Positions 8,855 to 17,465 of a stretch of DNA of 64,000 nt are shown piece after piece. Positions within the stretch are counted from its first letter, which is position 1; each line of letters starts with the position of its first letter. The position numbers were made by a program, and so were the translations under genes. Source of the DNA: JAFNGF01 sp964567045 (lineage in GTDB: Bacteria; Planctomycetota; Phycisphaerae; Sedimentisphaerales; Anaerobacaceae); assembly GCA_964567045.1 (NCBI GenBank), contig CAZMLE010000012.1, positions 12,574-76,573 on the forward strand, in the 5' to 3' direction. A model generated the notes under the pieces. That model had not been told where the DNA came from, did not search any database, and saw only the letters and a list, made by a program, of their open reading frames with translations.

Positions 8855-10078
8855 ATGAAGAACGACGTGAACTCCGATACTTTGTTCGGCAAAATGGCCG
8901 TCGAGCAGGGTCTGTGCACCGATGTCGAGGTGCGCCGTTCGCTTGAGCAGTTGCAGTCCCAGCCTAAAGACAATCCGGTGGAGCTTCCGGAGCTTATGAT
9001 TAATCTGGGCTACCTCACGCCGGCCCAGGCTGAAAGATTGAAGTCCAGGCTGAAGGCGAGCAAGACCGTTGCACACCAGATTCCGGGCTATAAAATAATC
9101 GGCAAGATCGGCGCCGGCGCAATGGCGGTGGTTTACAAGGCCAAGCAGTTGAGCCTTAACCGTATCGTTGCAATAAAGGTTCTGCCCAAACGTTTCAGCG
9201 AAAATCCGGAATATGTGCAGCGGTTTTATAAGGAAGGTCAGGCCGCCGGCAAGCTCAACCATCCCAATATTGTCCAGGCCATCGACGTTGGTGAAGCGGG
9301 GGGATACCACTATTTTGTAATGGAATACGTTGAAGGGCGAACCGTAGCCGAGGATATGGCAGCAGGCAAGGTTTTCGCCGAACAGGAGGCGCTGGACATA
9401 ATCATTCAGGTCGCCCACGCACTGGAGCACGCCCATGCCCAGGGTCTTATCCACCGCGATGTCAAGCCCAAGAACATAATGATAAGCAACGATGGTATGG
9501 TGAAACTTGCTGATATGGGCTTGGCCCGTGAAGTAACAGACATCAAGCTGGCGCAGACCGAGGCTGGCAAGGCTTACGGAACGCCGTACTATATTGCCCC
9601 CGAGCAGATTCGGGGCAAAATCGACATCGATGGCAGAGCTGACATTTACGGCCTCGGAGCCACTTTCTACAACATGGTAACCGGCCGAGTGCCGTTTATG
9701 GCGGACGATTCCGCAGAGGTGATGCGAAAGCATTTGAGGGAGCAACTGGTTCCGCCGGACCATATAAACACGTCGCTGTCGGCAGGAGTATCCGAGGTCA
9801 TCGAGATTATGATGGCCAAGCGTAGAGAGGACCGCTACAACAACATTAAGGAGCTGCTGATAGATTTGGAGGCTCTGCGCAACGGCCGGCCCCCGCTGCA
9901 GGCACACAAGAGATTTGACGTTTCCATGCTCAAGCAACTGGAAAAAGGCGATGCCGTCGAGCCTGATGAGCAGGAGTCCGCCGAAGAAATCGTTGCTCGC
10001 TACAAGATTGCGATCCTGATTTTAGCTACGGTGGCGGCAGTATCTATCTTAATCAATCTGCTCATTTGGCTGTTCTGA
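8855..10078 (+). CDS. Membrane-anchored Ser/Thr protein kinase
   Basis: 407 aa from the ATG at 8855, chosen because GGGGGA lies 6-11 nt upstream. An in-frame ATG at 8822 would add 11 residues. Residues 1-75 form a small helical domain (LFGKMAVEQGLC, INLGYLTPAQAERL), a pattern also found at the front of other planctomycete kinases and of GspE-type proteins. The kinase domain follows with the glycine loop GAGAMAVVYKA, the VAIKVL lysine, HRDVKPKN catalytic loop at about 200 and APE. The metal-binding motif reads DMG instead of DFG. A single TM segment closes the protein (ILILATVAAVSILINLLI), so the kinase faces the cytoplasm with almost no external domain. It is followed at 67 bp by an APH-family gene on the same strand. 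Confidence 0.92.
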   Translation: MKNDVNSDTLFGKMAVEQGLCTDVEVRRSLEQLQSQPKDNPVELPELMINLGYLTPAQAERLKSRLKASKTVAHQIPGYKIIGKIGAGAMAVVYKAKQLSLNRIVAIKVLPKRFSENPEYVQRFYKEGQAAGKLNHPNIVQAIDVGEAGGYHYFVMEYVEGRTVAEDMAAGKVFAEQEALDIIIQVAHALEHAHAQGLIHRDVKPKNIMISNDGMVKLADMGLAREVTDIKLAQTEAGKAYGTPYYIAPEQIRGKIDIDGRADIYGLGATFYNMVTGRVPFMADDSAEVMRKHLREQLVPPDHINTSLSAGVSEVIEIMMAKRREDRYNNIKELLIDLEALRNGRPPLQAHKRFDVSMLKQLEKGDAVEPDEQESAEEIVARYKIAILILATVAAVSILINLLIWLF

Positions 10079-10145
10079 CCGCGGCCAGCTTTGACCCATC
10101 GTTTCTGCTTGCGTTAAATAGTTAATTGTCAATGGTCAGCTAATT

Positions 10146-11174
10146 ATGCCCAGAGGCGGAGCACATTTTTCCTCGGAAGAACTTGCGCGAGTTCTGAGCC
10201 ATTACGATGTCGGGGTGATTCATCAGGCAAAGGCTCTGTCGGTCGGCAACCGCCGTGTGCCAAAAGTGGTGATTACTTCTGAGCAGGGCAAGTTTCTATT
10301 GAAGCGTCGGCCAAGAGGCAAAGACGACCCCTTTCGCGTTGCCTTTGCGCACGCTGTGCAAAGTCATCTGGCCGGCAAGTCTTTTCCGGTTGCGCCACTG
10401 GTAGCCACCCGTGACGAGAATAGTACCGTTCTGCAATTGGACAATCATATATACGAGTTTTTCAGATTCGTCGCGGGCGTTCGCTACGACGGCTCAGCCG
10501 AAGCTACTATTGACGCTGGCCGAGAGCTGGCACAACTTCACCGCTATTTGGGAGATTTTGGCTTGCAGTGGCAGCCGCAAGAAGGCAGCTTCCATGATTC
10601 CACCACCGTGCGGAGGCATCTCCGGACGGTCGCAGCGGACAAAAGAACAAGGCCGGATAAAGTACTGCACGTTACTGCTGACGCACTCTTGGCTCTTTAT
10701 AATGAATCGAGCATCCGCGTAAACAAACTTGGCTTTGATTCGTGGCAGCCGCAGGTCGTGCACGGCGATTGGCACCCGGGCAATATGCTTTTTGCCAGGC
10801 GCAAAGTGGCTGCGGTTCTGGACTTTGACTCGGTTAAGATTGCACCGGCGGTTACCGACCTGGCTAACGGGATGCTGCAGTTTTCCATAGTGGGCGGCCG
10901 CCCGAACCCCGCCGATTGGCCCGATTATTTTGACGAAGCTAAGCTCTTTCAGTTCTTAAGCGGCTACCGCGAAATCACTCCGCTGCAGCGCAGCGAGCTG
11001 CGCTGCCTGCTCGATTTGATGATTGAGACGATGATAGCCGAGGCAGTCTTGCCTGTGGCCGCGACCGGCTTTTTCGGCAATCTGACCGGCCTGGACTTTC
11101 TGCAAATGATCCTTCGCAAGGCAAACTGGCTGACCAAACACGGAAAAAAACTGACCGAAGCGATTAGTTCGTGA
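10146..11174 (+). CDS. APH-family phosphotransferase (homoserine kinase II-like)
   Basis: 342 aa of the aminoglycoside-phosphotransferase / choline kinase fold. The catalytic loop VVHGDWHPGNMLF is at about residues 203-216 and the metal-binding VLDFDSVKIAP about 20 residues later. The N-lobe has FLLKRRPRGKDDPFRVAFAH, in which the Lys after the beta strand fits ATP binding. Close relatives include type II homoserine kinases, CotS-like spore-coat kinases and sugar or fructosamine kinases, so the substrate is uncertain. The start follows the kinase by 67 bp, so the two are probably co-transcribed. It ends tail to tail, 7 bp from the end of the metallo-beta-lactamase gene on the other strand. Confidence 0.88.
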   Translation: MPRGGAHFSSEELARVLSHYDVGVIHQAKALSVGNRRVPKVVITSEQGKFLLKRRPRGKDDPFRVAFAHAVQSHLAGKSFPVAPLVATRDENSTVLQLDNHIYEFFRFVAGVRYDGSAEATIDAGRELAQLHRYLGDFGLQWQPQEGSFHDSTTVRRHLRTVAADKRTRPDKVLHVTADALLALYNESSIRVNKLGFDSWQPQVVHGDWHPGNMLFARRKVAAVLDFDSVKIAPAVTDLANGMLQFSIVGGRPNPADWPDYFDEAKLFQFLSGYREITPLQRSELRCLLDLMIETMIAEAVLPVAATGFFGNLTGLDFLQMILRKANWLTKHGKKLTEAISS

Positions 11175-11181
11175 CTCGTGA

Positions 11182-12195
11182 TTAAGGACTCAACGTTCGT
11201 GAGTTTATGCTTCGTAGACACAAAGAAGTTGGAGCTGCTTTCTCAATAAAAGCTTTATGTTTATTTTCTTCAGGTTTTACGATAGGTTTGTCTTTGTCAA
11301 GCTCAATAACAATTGTACCGGCGCAGCATTTACCTTTTTCCTTTCCTCTTGCAAACTTCGTAGTCAGATGAGGGAACTTCTTCATCCGGATTTCTGTAGC
11401 ACAGTTTTCCGACAGTTGTGTACACATAATACGAGTCTTCGGTAATACCTTTCGTATAGTCTGCGTGACCTCTTCCCGCGGAGTCCCGTGCTCTCCTCGA
11501 CCATTGGAAAAAATCACAACTTCGGGCCTGATAGCTTCACAAAACCTCTTGGCAAAAGTTTTAGAATCTGCATCTTTTCCGGTCTTTCCACCATGATGAG
11601 GGAAGACCACTATCGGAGCGATAGGATCTGCATTATCTTCCAAGAGATTGAGAAGACCAATATCGTCGATATCACCGGTCAGTAAAACAACCGGCCTACC
11701 ATCCTTGGTTAATCTGACAACACCACTGACTGAATTTGAGGTCAAAGTTCGACCGACGCGATCAGTGCTTCCGGGCCCCTTTGCAGCCAAGTAAGGCGTT
11801 GGGGCCAAGACCTCGATATGAACTTTCCCTTTATCGAATTTCCCTGTATCGTTGGTTGTTAACCCTATGTTAAATCGCACCTCTCCTTTTTTGTTCGCGC
11901 AGTTCAACTCATACGTCAGGTCGTCCCATATATCGGTTTCCTTTTCCGAATCCGTATTCAGTTGGACAACACCCATACTTATTTGCGATTCGAGCAAACT
12001 TGTTACACCTTTGATATGGTCCTTGTCTGCATGCGAAATCAAAAGGACGTCAATTTTAGCAATCCCTTCTTGGGTAACGAACTCCAATAGGGTAGTACCT
12101 GGACCAGCGTCGATCACCACCACGCCTGTATCATCTACCAGTACCGCGCTGTTACCATGGCCAACATCAAGAATAGATAGGGCAGTATTAGACAA
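11182..12195 (-). CDS. ComEC/Rec2-like metallo-beta-lactamase-fold hydrolase
   Basis: 337 aa. The TTG start at 12195 follows GGGAG with suitable spacing; a longer reading from a TTG at 12234 would overlap the receiver gene. SILDVGHGNSAVLV and VVVIDAGPG open the fold. The metal motif SHADKDHIKG (HxDxDH) is followed by VVLLTGDID, VVFPHHGGKTGKD and FSNGRGEHGTP. This set matches the MBL domain of ComEC, where it acts as a DNA-degrading or phosphodiesterase module, but here it is free-standing without membrane segments. It is the last gene of the operon methylase, histidine kinase, receiver, MBL, so it may be the effector. This role is inferred from position and family. No signal peptide is present. 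Confidence 0.9.
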   Translation of the reverse strand: MSNTALSILDVGHGNSAVLVDDTGVVVIDAGPGTTLLEFVTQEGIAKIDVLLISHADKDHIKGVTSLLESQISMGVVQLNTDSEKETDIWDDLTYELNCANKKGEVRFNIGLTTNDTGKFDKGKVHIEVLAPTPYLAAKGPGSTDRVGRTLTSNSVSGVVRLTKDGRPVVLLTGDIDDIGLLNLLEDNADPIAPIVVFPHHGGKTGKDADSKTFAKRFCEAIRPEVVIFSNGRGEHGTPREEVTQTIRKVLPKTRIMCTQLSENCATEIRMKKFPHLTTKFARGKEKGKCCAGTIVIELDKDKPIVKPEENKHKAFIEKAAPTSLCLRSINSRTLSP

Positions 12196-12211
12196 CGGGT
12201 GACTCCCGAAA

Positions 12212-12880
12212 TTAATCAAACTCGAAGTTATCAAAATAGAGGTCGTCCTGGTTCTCTGCGCCTTTGTTCACTTGGGCGTGAAACCTTGCACCTGGCTGCA
12301 TCTTGCCTTGCAGGGAAGATGGAATCAGACCCAACGGCAGGCGGATTTTGTCACTTGAGTACCATCCTGGCAAAACCACAAAAAACATTGGCGGTTTCAT
12401 CTCTTCGTCAACCTCTTCAATTCTCACGAGCGTGCGCCAAGGCCGCCGGCTTGGTGAGAAGTCGCTCTCGAATTCGCGGATGCAGTATTCAAATCCTAGG
12501 GCGATAGTATCCGGGTTAAGGTCATCAGTGCGAATCAATATCGGTATCTTCCTGCGATACACACGCATAGCATCGATATCGGCTTTACCCCAAGTGGTGC
12601 ATAGCAATGCGGGCCACTTGCGCTGGTAGAACGTAGCGACTGCCTGGGCCCCATTAAATTGTGCGTATTTCCCCAGACTCAACTTGTAGTCACAAATTGC
12701 GGCATCAGCTTTCTTGATGGCCCCACTGACAAATTGCTCGAGGGGGGGAAGGGGCTCACTTTCGAGTACAGGTTCCAACTCCGCTTCGTCGACACTCATG
12801 GCTATAATCTTTCTGGCATCTGGCTTGTCATCCACGATATCGACGCGTGTTATTGTATTTCCGCCTAAATTCAAAGACAT
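12212..12880 (-). CDS. Receiver-domain protein with unknown C-terminal part
   Basis: 222 aa. Residues 10-115 read as a divergent response-regulator receiver: the acidic pair D17-D18 in VDIVDDKPDAR, the likely phospho-acceptor D64 in AAICDYKL, T95/T96 in LLCTTW and K111 before IP. The remaining 100 residues do not look like a DNA-binding output domain; they contain ESDFSPSRRPWRTLVRI and FFVVLPGWYSSDKIRLPLG, a beta-rich stretch I do not recognise. GGAG lies just upstream of the start, inside the end of the kinase gene, which stops 3 nt before this ATG. It should be the phosphorylation partner of the adjacent kinase and may control the MBL protein by contact rather than by transcription. Confidence 0.82.
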   Translation of the reverse strand: MSLNLGGNTITRVDIVDDKPDARKIIAMSVDEAELEPVLESEPLPPLEQFVSGAIKKADAAICDYKLSLGKYAQFNGAQAVATFYQRKWPALLCTTWGKADIDAMRVYRRKIPILIRTDDLNPDTIALGFEYCIREFESDFSPSRRPWRTLVRIEEVDEEMKPPMFFVVLPGWYSSDKIRLPLGLIPSSLQGKMQPGARFHAQVNKGAENQDDLYFDNFEFD

Positions 12881-12883
12881 ATT

Positions 12884-14956
12884 TTATGCTCCCAATATCG
12901 GCACTTCTATAATAAACTCCGCACCGCCTAATTCGCCGTGTTCAACAGCATCAACGTCACCCCCAAGGTCCTTTACAGCATCGCGAACGATTGTTAACCC
13001 CAGACCTGTTCCGTTCGGCCGAGTAGTCTGCCCAGGTAGCCAAATATCCTTCGTGCTAATTCCTACTATCCCCGGTCCATTATCCAAGAACTGAAGCACC
13101 AGCATCTTGTCTTCGATTCGCGTTCGGATGACTACCTTGCGTTCTGCAATTTGCATCCCCGCAAACCAGACAACGCTGTTGTTCAAAAAGTTGGTTATAA
13201 TCGACTCCAGAGCAGCTTCGCTGCCCCGTAGAAAAGGACTGTACGGCGCGAATTCCGTAATAACAGTAACTTCGCGTTCAGCAAGAAAAGGGGTGAATGT
13301 TTTCAGCAGGGTCTGAATAACCTGGTGAATGTCAACATGCCCGGCGCGGCGCTTCTCATGGTCGATTAGGCTCAGAGTAACATTTCCAAGCACTTTGAGG
13401 GCATCAGTCGATTTCTTAATTAGCTCAACAGGTTCCTCGAGAGTAGATATGTATTTTTCACCAAGCAACTTACGTCCACGGCGAGCAACAGTGCTTGCAG
13501 CAAGGCTTATGACCTTGATAGGATTACCCGCCGATTCGTGTGCAAAAGTAGCTGCGGTGATTCCCGCCGTGCTCAACGTGCGATACAGTTGGACCTCCCT
13601 TCGCAGCCTATCTACTTCTTGTTGTCTTGCGAGTTCGTATTTCGCAAAAGCCAGTTTCAGACTCCCTTGTGTAACCTTTGGGGCTTTTTCGATAACATGC
13701 TGCAGAGATTCCTTTGCTTGTTCAGACCTTTTAGGTGCCTCAGTTCGCTCCTGCGCCCGTCTTTTTTCAGCTATTTCCATACGGCGCCTTGCCATCCATT
13801 CAAGCGCATCGGTAGCAAACTGCTTTACTTCAAGAAACGTATCACTTTCTATGAAGCCAGAACGGTCTGTCTTCTGGATCAGCAATTCGTCAGTATCAAT
13901 AACTGACACACGTCCAATCGAGTTGTTTGTGGACGGGCGCTCTTCAGGACTGCGGACACGCATCAGGTTCATTTCGAGCCAATCGTTGCCCGGATTCCCA
14001 TAAGGATTTACTCGAAGGCCATTCTGGTAAAGATGCACGCCACCGAAAGTCTGCAGCCAACTTTTAACTTCTTTAAGCGTAGAGTAGCGAGTTAAAAAAA
14101 CCGACTTGTTCAAAATGAATGCCCAAAGGTCGAATTGGGCGGGTGGACACTTATAGGGCTCTCCACTGCGTCCCATAGTTAGGTCTTCATGCCCTGCTGA
14201 GAAAAGCTCTTCCCCACGCCAGTCTGTAACAGTGGCATGTGCTTTGCTACTCTTGTCCACACTGGCGATTAGATGGTATTCGGCATCGTTAAAATATCGG
14301 TTCCTGACAATACATTCAAGGTCAGCAAATTCAGGCACTTTCAGTGCCGGTTTGAAACCTTCAGGATTCTCAGCAAACGGGTCTGCCAACAGTATCAGAG
14401 ACCTAGCGAGTCGTTTGACATCCATACGCGTGATGCTGGATCGCAAATGCTCGAGCGTGATCTCCGTACCCGGACGGCTTTTTTCTGGACTGGGTTCTTC
14501 CTTTATAGTAAGGATCACATCTTCCACGAGTGCGGCTTTGTCGTAATCTGACCAGTTGATGGTTAACCGGAACTGACGCTTTGGGTCTGTTCTGGTGCGA
14601 CTGACGGCCGTAGCAGATGAACCCATTCGTAATGCTGCCAGCCGTCCAAGTCCTTTGCTCCCGGCACGAATACGCTTAAGCCTGGTACGACCGCCGGGTG
14701 GCTTCAGAGACTGGCCGAGGACAAGCCAGCCGTCTCTGATTGCAGCCGCGTCCATCCCGTCACCATTATCAGACACTCGGATAGTACCACCCGGCTGGTC
14801 TGTCTTTATTAATTCGATCGTGCAGTCCACCGCATCGGCGTCATAAGAGTTCTTTACGAGTTCCAAAATGCTCTGGTCCGGACTCGGGTTCAGTTCTTCT
14901 CCAAGTCGGCGGAGAATGCTTGGTGAGAATCTGAGTGGTACTTCAATTGGTTTCAC
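12884..14956 (-). CDS. Histidine kinase with two GHKL ATPase domains
   Basis: 690 aa from GTG at 14956, preceded by GGAGGGG six nt upstream and 2 nt after the methylase stop; a GTG at 14971 would add five residues. The N-terminal part is a MORC/Hsp90/MutL-like GHKL ATPase: ILELVKNSYDADA near 30-42, SDNGDGMD near 62-69 and GSKGLGRLAAL near 99-109. A middle region and a charged coiled coil follow. The C-terminal third is a classical histidine kinase core: H-box FAHESAGNP with His at about 473, N-box NFLNNSVVWF near 590, DNGPG near 626 and GTGLGLTIV near 650. No membrane segment is present, so it senses a cytoplasmic cue. Having two complete ATP-binding domains in one chain is the distinguishing feature. 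Partner genes are the methylase upstream and the receiver downstream. Confidence 0.9.
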   Translation of the reverse strand: MKPIEVPLRFSPSILRRLGEELNPSPDQSILELVKNSYDADAVDCTIELIKTDQPGGTIRVSDNGDGMDAAAIRDGWLVLGQSLKPPGGRTRLKRIRAGSKGLGRLAALRMGSSATAVSRTRTDPKRQFRLTINWSDYDKAALVEDVILTIKEEPSPEKSRPGTEITLEHLRSSITRMDVKRLARSLILLADPFAENPEGFKPALKVPEFADLECIVRNRYFNDAEYHLIASVDKSSKAHATVTDWRGEELFSAGHEDLTMGRSGEPYKCPPAQFDLWAFILNKSVFLTRYSTLKEVKSWLQTFGGVHLYQNGLRVNPYGNPGNDWLEMNLMRVRSPEERPSTNNSIGRVSVIDTDELLIQKTDRSGFIESDTFLEVKQFATDALEWMARRRMEIAEKRRAQERTEAPKRSEQAKESLQHVIEKAPKVTQGSLKLAFAKYELARQQEVDRLRREVQLYRTLSTAGITAATFAHESAGNPIKVISLAASTVARRGRKLLGEKYISTLEEPVELIKKSTDALKVLGNVTLSLIDHEKRRAGHVDIHQVIQTLLKTFTPFLAEREVTVITEFAPYSPFLRGSEAALESIITNFLNNSVVWFAGMQIAERKVVIRTRIEDKMLVLQFLDNGPGIVGISTKDIWLPGQTTRPNGTGLGLTIVRDAVKDLGGDVDAVEHGELGGAEFIIEVPILGA

Positions 14957-14958
14957 AG

Positions 14959-16269
14959 CTAACCCCTCCACCAGGGGAGACCTTCAAGAGCTCCGACCGT
15001 GAGGTGTCTGCATCTAATTCGTTTGTCCAACCAGCGATCTGTTTGGGGACACTTTAGAACTCGAAGCAATTCTTCACACTCAGTAATGGTCTTTCTATTT
15101 GGGAATAGACCTATAAGGTGGTTTTCGACTGCAACTTTACGGCTACCCGTTATTATAGTCGCAATCGCCCGTTTATCACCTGGGCGGGAAGTCCTGCGGA
15201 CTGCAACAAAAGGTGGTTCAAATAAAGTGCCAGTAAATTTCCGGTATTCATTTATTTGTCTGACTTCTCTCCATGGTGGAAGCATTTTTGCATGCAAATA
15301 CGCGACGCATGGGCCTTTCTCTTCGTGGCGATGAGGTACTACTGGTCCTACGTGAACCCGAAAATAATCTCCAACTTTACCTCTGTGAGCTTCTTTAATG
15401 GGTTTCCACCACATTGTTCTTACTCTCTTGTTGTAGTTAGATCTCACGAGTTTTAGTATGAAAACATCTACGTCAGTCCGCTTGTCAAACTGACCATATA
15501 TTGTTATTTGCAGCTCTTCCGACATAGATTCAATATGTTGCCTCCACTTTTCGTAGTAGGAACCTGATCGAAGTACATCGGGCAGAATAGCAACTATCTT
15601 AGTTCCAGTAGAAGCGTTCGAAACACATTTATCCATGAAGAGAGCAGCACTCGATACTTTTCCTGTCCCCCAAGGGCATTCAGGAGATGCTATAAATTCA
15701 CTGTAAGGTGGATTGATTATTACATGTGACGCTTTAGTGATTTCATCAGAACAGGAAAGAAAGTCTCGTTTAAGTATTGACGGGAAAACGTCTTTCATAT
15801 TCGGCATGGATGAGTTCTGAATTTTTACACCTCGACTTATGGCCAGCAATATTAGTCTTATTTTGCTTGTGTCAATGAACTCTGGATATATATCAAAACC
15901 CATGAGGTGGTCAGACCATATTTTCAGAGTTTCCTCCAAATCTGAACCTATTGGAAGTTTGTTAGCACAAGCTAAAGTAAGGTCACCAGCGCCACAGCCA
16001 ATGTCGGCAATAACGGTATTAGGTCGGATGTGCGAAATCAGTTGACTCGAAACCATCCGGGCTAATTTGGGCCCCGTGAAAAAAATCCCTCCAGCTCTCC
16101 GATCTGACAATGGAATTGCATACCTAATTTCTGAGGCTGGTTGACCATTTAGTGCTTCTCTGACAAAATGGCTTTTTCTTTCCGTCTCCGGATTTTTCAA
16201 TAGATTCTCCGCAAGGTTTTTTATGTTTTTAACATATCGTTCGAATGGCTTAACTGATTGCTTTCGCAT
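14959..16269 (-). CDS. N6-adenine-type DNA methyltransferase
   Basis: 436 aa. SAM-binding motif I reads TVIADIGCGAGDLTLAC (about 85-101), preceded by GGIFFTGPKLARM, like the FTP region of HsdM and type IIG enzymes. Catalytic motif IV is VIINPPYSEF (NPPY), typical for N6-adenine methylation of DNA. The C-terminal half lacks an obvious nuclease or a second catalytic motif and may hold target recognition. It is the first gene of a four-gene operon and is A/T-richer than the housekeeping genes nearby. No restriction endonuclease with known motifs lies beside it; the MBL protein at the operon end or the HNH protein upstream are the only nuclease-like candidates. Confidence 0.88.
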   Translation of the reverse strand: MRKQSVKPFERYVKNIKNLAENLLKNPETERKSHFVREALNGQPASEIRYAIPLSDRRAGGIFFTGPKLARMVSSQLISHIRPNTVIADIGCGAGDLTLACANKLPIGSDLEETLKIWSDHLMGFDIYPEFIDTSKIRLILLAISRGVKIQNSSMPNMKDVFPSILKRDFLSCSDEITKASHVIINPPYSEFIASPECPWGTGKVSSAALFMDKCVSNASTGTKIVAILPDVLRSGSYYEKWRQHIESMSEELQITIYGQFDKRTDVDVFILKLVRSNYNKRVRTMWWKPIKEAHRGKVGDYFRVHVGPVVPHRHEEKGPCVAYLHAKMLPPWREVRQINEYRKFTGTLFEPPFVAVRRTSRPGDKRAIATIITGSRKVAVENHLIGLFPNRKTITECEELLRVLKCPQTDRWLDKRIRCRHLTVGALEGLPWWRG

Positions 16270-16354
16270 AAAAACAGTGTAACTCTTTGAAAGATGTCAA
16301 ACAATGCTTTTTTCGATTTTCTATCCTCTAATACAGACAAGCTTTAATAATTGA

Positions 16355-17068
16355 TTATCTATCATCACAGGTGAAGTTAGGAATGGCGAATTCACCGTGG
16401 TATTTCTTTGCGGCCTTGTCGTAAGCTATAGCGGCCTCAACCTCATTGTGAAAATAGCCAATCTGTTTTCTCTTGCGATTCACCAGGATTGTTGCACGCC
16501 ATTTCTTGGTCTGTTTGTTGTACCAGACGCCCCTATATCTTGAAGAAGTGTTTATCTTCGGATAGCGGGCGTTTCGAGCGTTGTCGGCTGGCGTGGCAAG
16601 CCGTAAGTTGGCCTTTCTGTTGTCTAAGCCGTTGTGATTTATATGGTCAATAACCATGCCCTCAGGGACATTCAAGATTACTCTGTGCATCATTATTGTC
16701 AGCCGTTTTTTCAGTTTGCCTGACCACTGGCCCCTCATGGCATAGAATGAATGGCCGCCCTTGGCGGCGTACCATCTGTATCCGCTCAGGCGGGCATAGT
16801 CATCGGGATCGACAATGGCGTATTTGCCCTGCGTCAGGCGGATGCGTCTGAACGGATAGCCATAGCGCAGCCGACGATACCACAGCAGGGGTAGCACGAC
16901 CGGCTTTTCCAGCCAGGTCGGGATTTTGATGACCAGCTCGATGACTCTCGCCCCCGGAGGCGCGAAAACCGAAATTCTAAGCACTGAATTCGAAACAAAC
17001 CTGTCTTGAGCCCATTCTGCTGCGCTCAGGACAAACTCGGTCGAAGGATTTGTGCTTCGAATTTCCAA
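16355..17068 (-). CDS. HNH endonuclease with AP2 DNA-binding domain, 5' end altered
   Basis: 237 aa as an open frame. The HNH part has MHRVIL, then VIDHINHNGLDNRKANLR. The C-terminal AP2/ERF-like DNA-binding domain reads SSRYRGVWYNKQTKKWRA through YHGEFA. Proteins of this kind are free-standing homing-type nucleases, usually about 170-200 aa. The first 35 codons (from MEIRSTNPSTEF to about SNSVL) come from a dispersed repeat related to the CCTGAGCGCAG family, so the original start is probably lost or lies further in, near VIELVIKIPTWLEKP, where no good start codon is seen. It may be a decaying mobile gene. It lies 85 bp upstream of the methylase on the same strand. Confidence 0.78.
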   Translation of the reverse strand: MEIRSTNPSTEFVLSAAEWAQDRFVSNSVLRISVFAPPGARVIELVIKIPTWLEKPVVLPLLWYRRLRYGYPFRRIRLTQGKYAIVDPDDYARLSGYRWYAAKGGHSFYAMRGQWSGKLKKRLTIMMHRVILNVPEGMVIDHINHNGLDNRKANLRLATPADNARNARYPKINTSSRYRGVWYNKQTKKWRATILVNRKRKQIGYFHNEVEAAIAYDKAAKKYHGEFAIPNFTCDDR

Positions 17069-17465
17069 CCATTATGCGAAGGCTTACGACAAGCCTTCCA
17101 TAATTGGCTGGATCTGCGCATTTTGGCGAAAAATGAGGGGGCAAAAAGCAAGGCCCGAAACGTAAGTGCCGGGCCAGAAAGGAGTAAAAAAATTTCGCGA
17201 TTTTGGGTTTTTTGTTTTTGACCCGCAGCACATTTGGGCGATTTTTTAGCAGAAACCCCGCGGAAACCGCGTGGTCAAACGCGCAATACGAAACCTATTC
17301 GCCTCGTTTTTTACCACAGATTTCGCAAATTATGCGGATTTGTCTGGACGCGGCCCGCGCGTGGGCAGAAAGCCTATGCTGAGCCCAAAAAGGCTTGCCC
17401 TGAATCAAATGCAAGGGCCGAGGGACCTGCCCATCCAACGAGACTCGTTGGGCCGAGGAGAGTTC
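17069..17465. other. Gene-free stretch upstream of the HNH gene
   Basis: No supported gene. It contains an ACCACAGATTTCGCAAATTA word of the dispersed 'accacagatt' repeat (about 17310-17335) and several G/C-rich short inverted repeats. No promoter could be assigned with confidence. Confidence 0.5.

Noticed and set aside
8669..9937. Open frame of 422 aa on the minus strand
   Set aside because: It is fully antisense to the kinase gene, whose glycine loop, HRD and APE motifs are clear. The antisense product has no recognisable pattern.
13329..14003. Plus-strand frame of 224 aa opposite the kinase
   Set aside because: Ser/Arg/Leu-rich antisense translation of the GHKL kinase gene.
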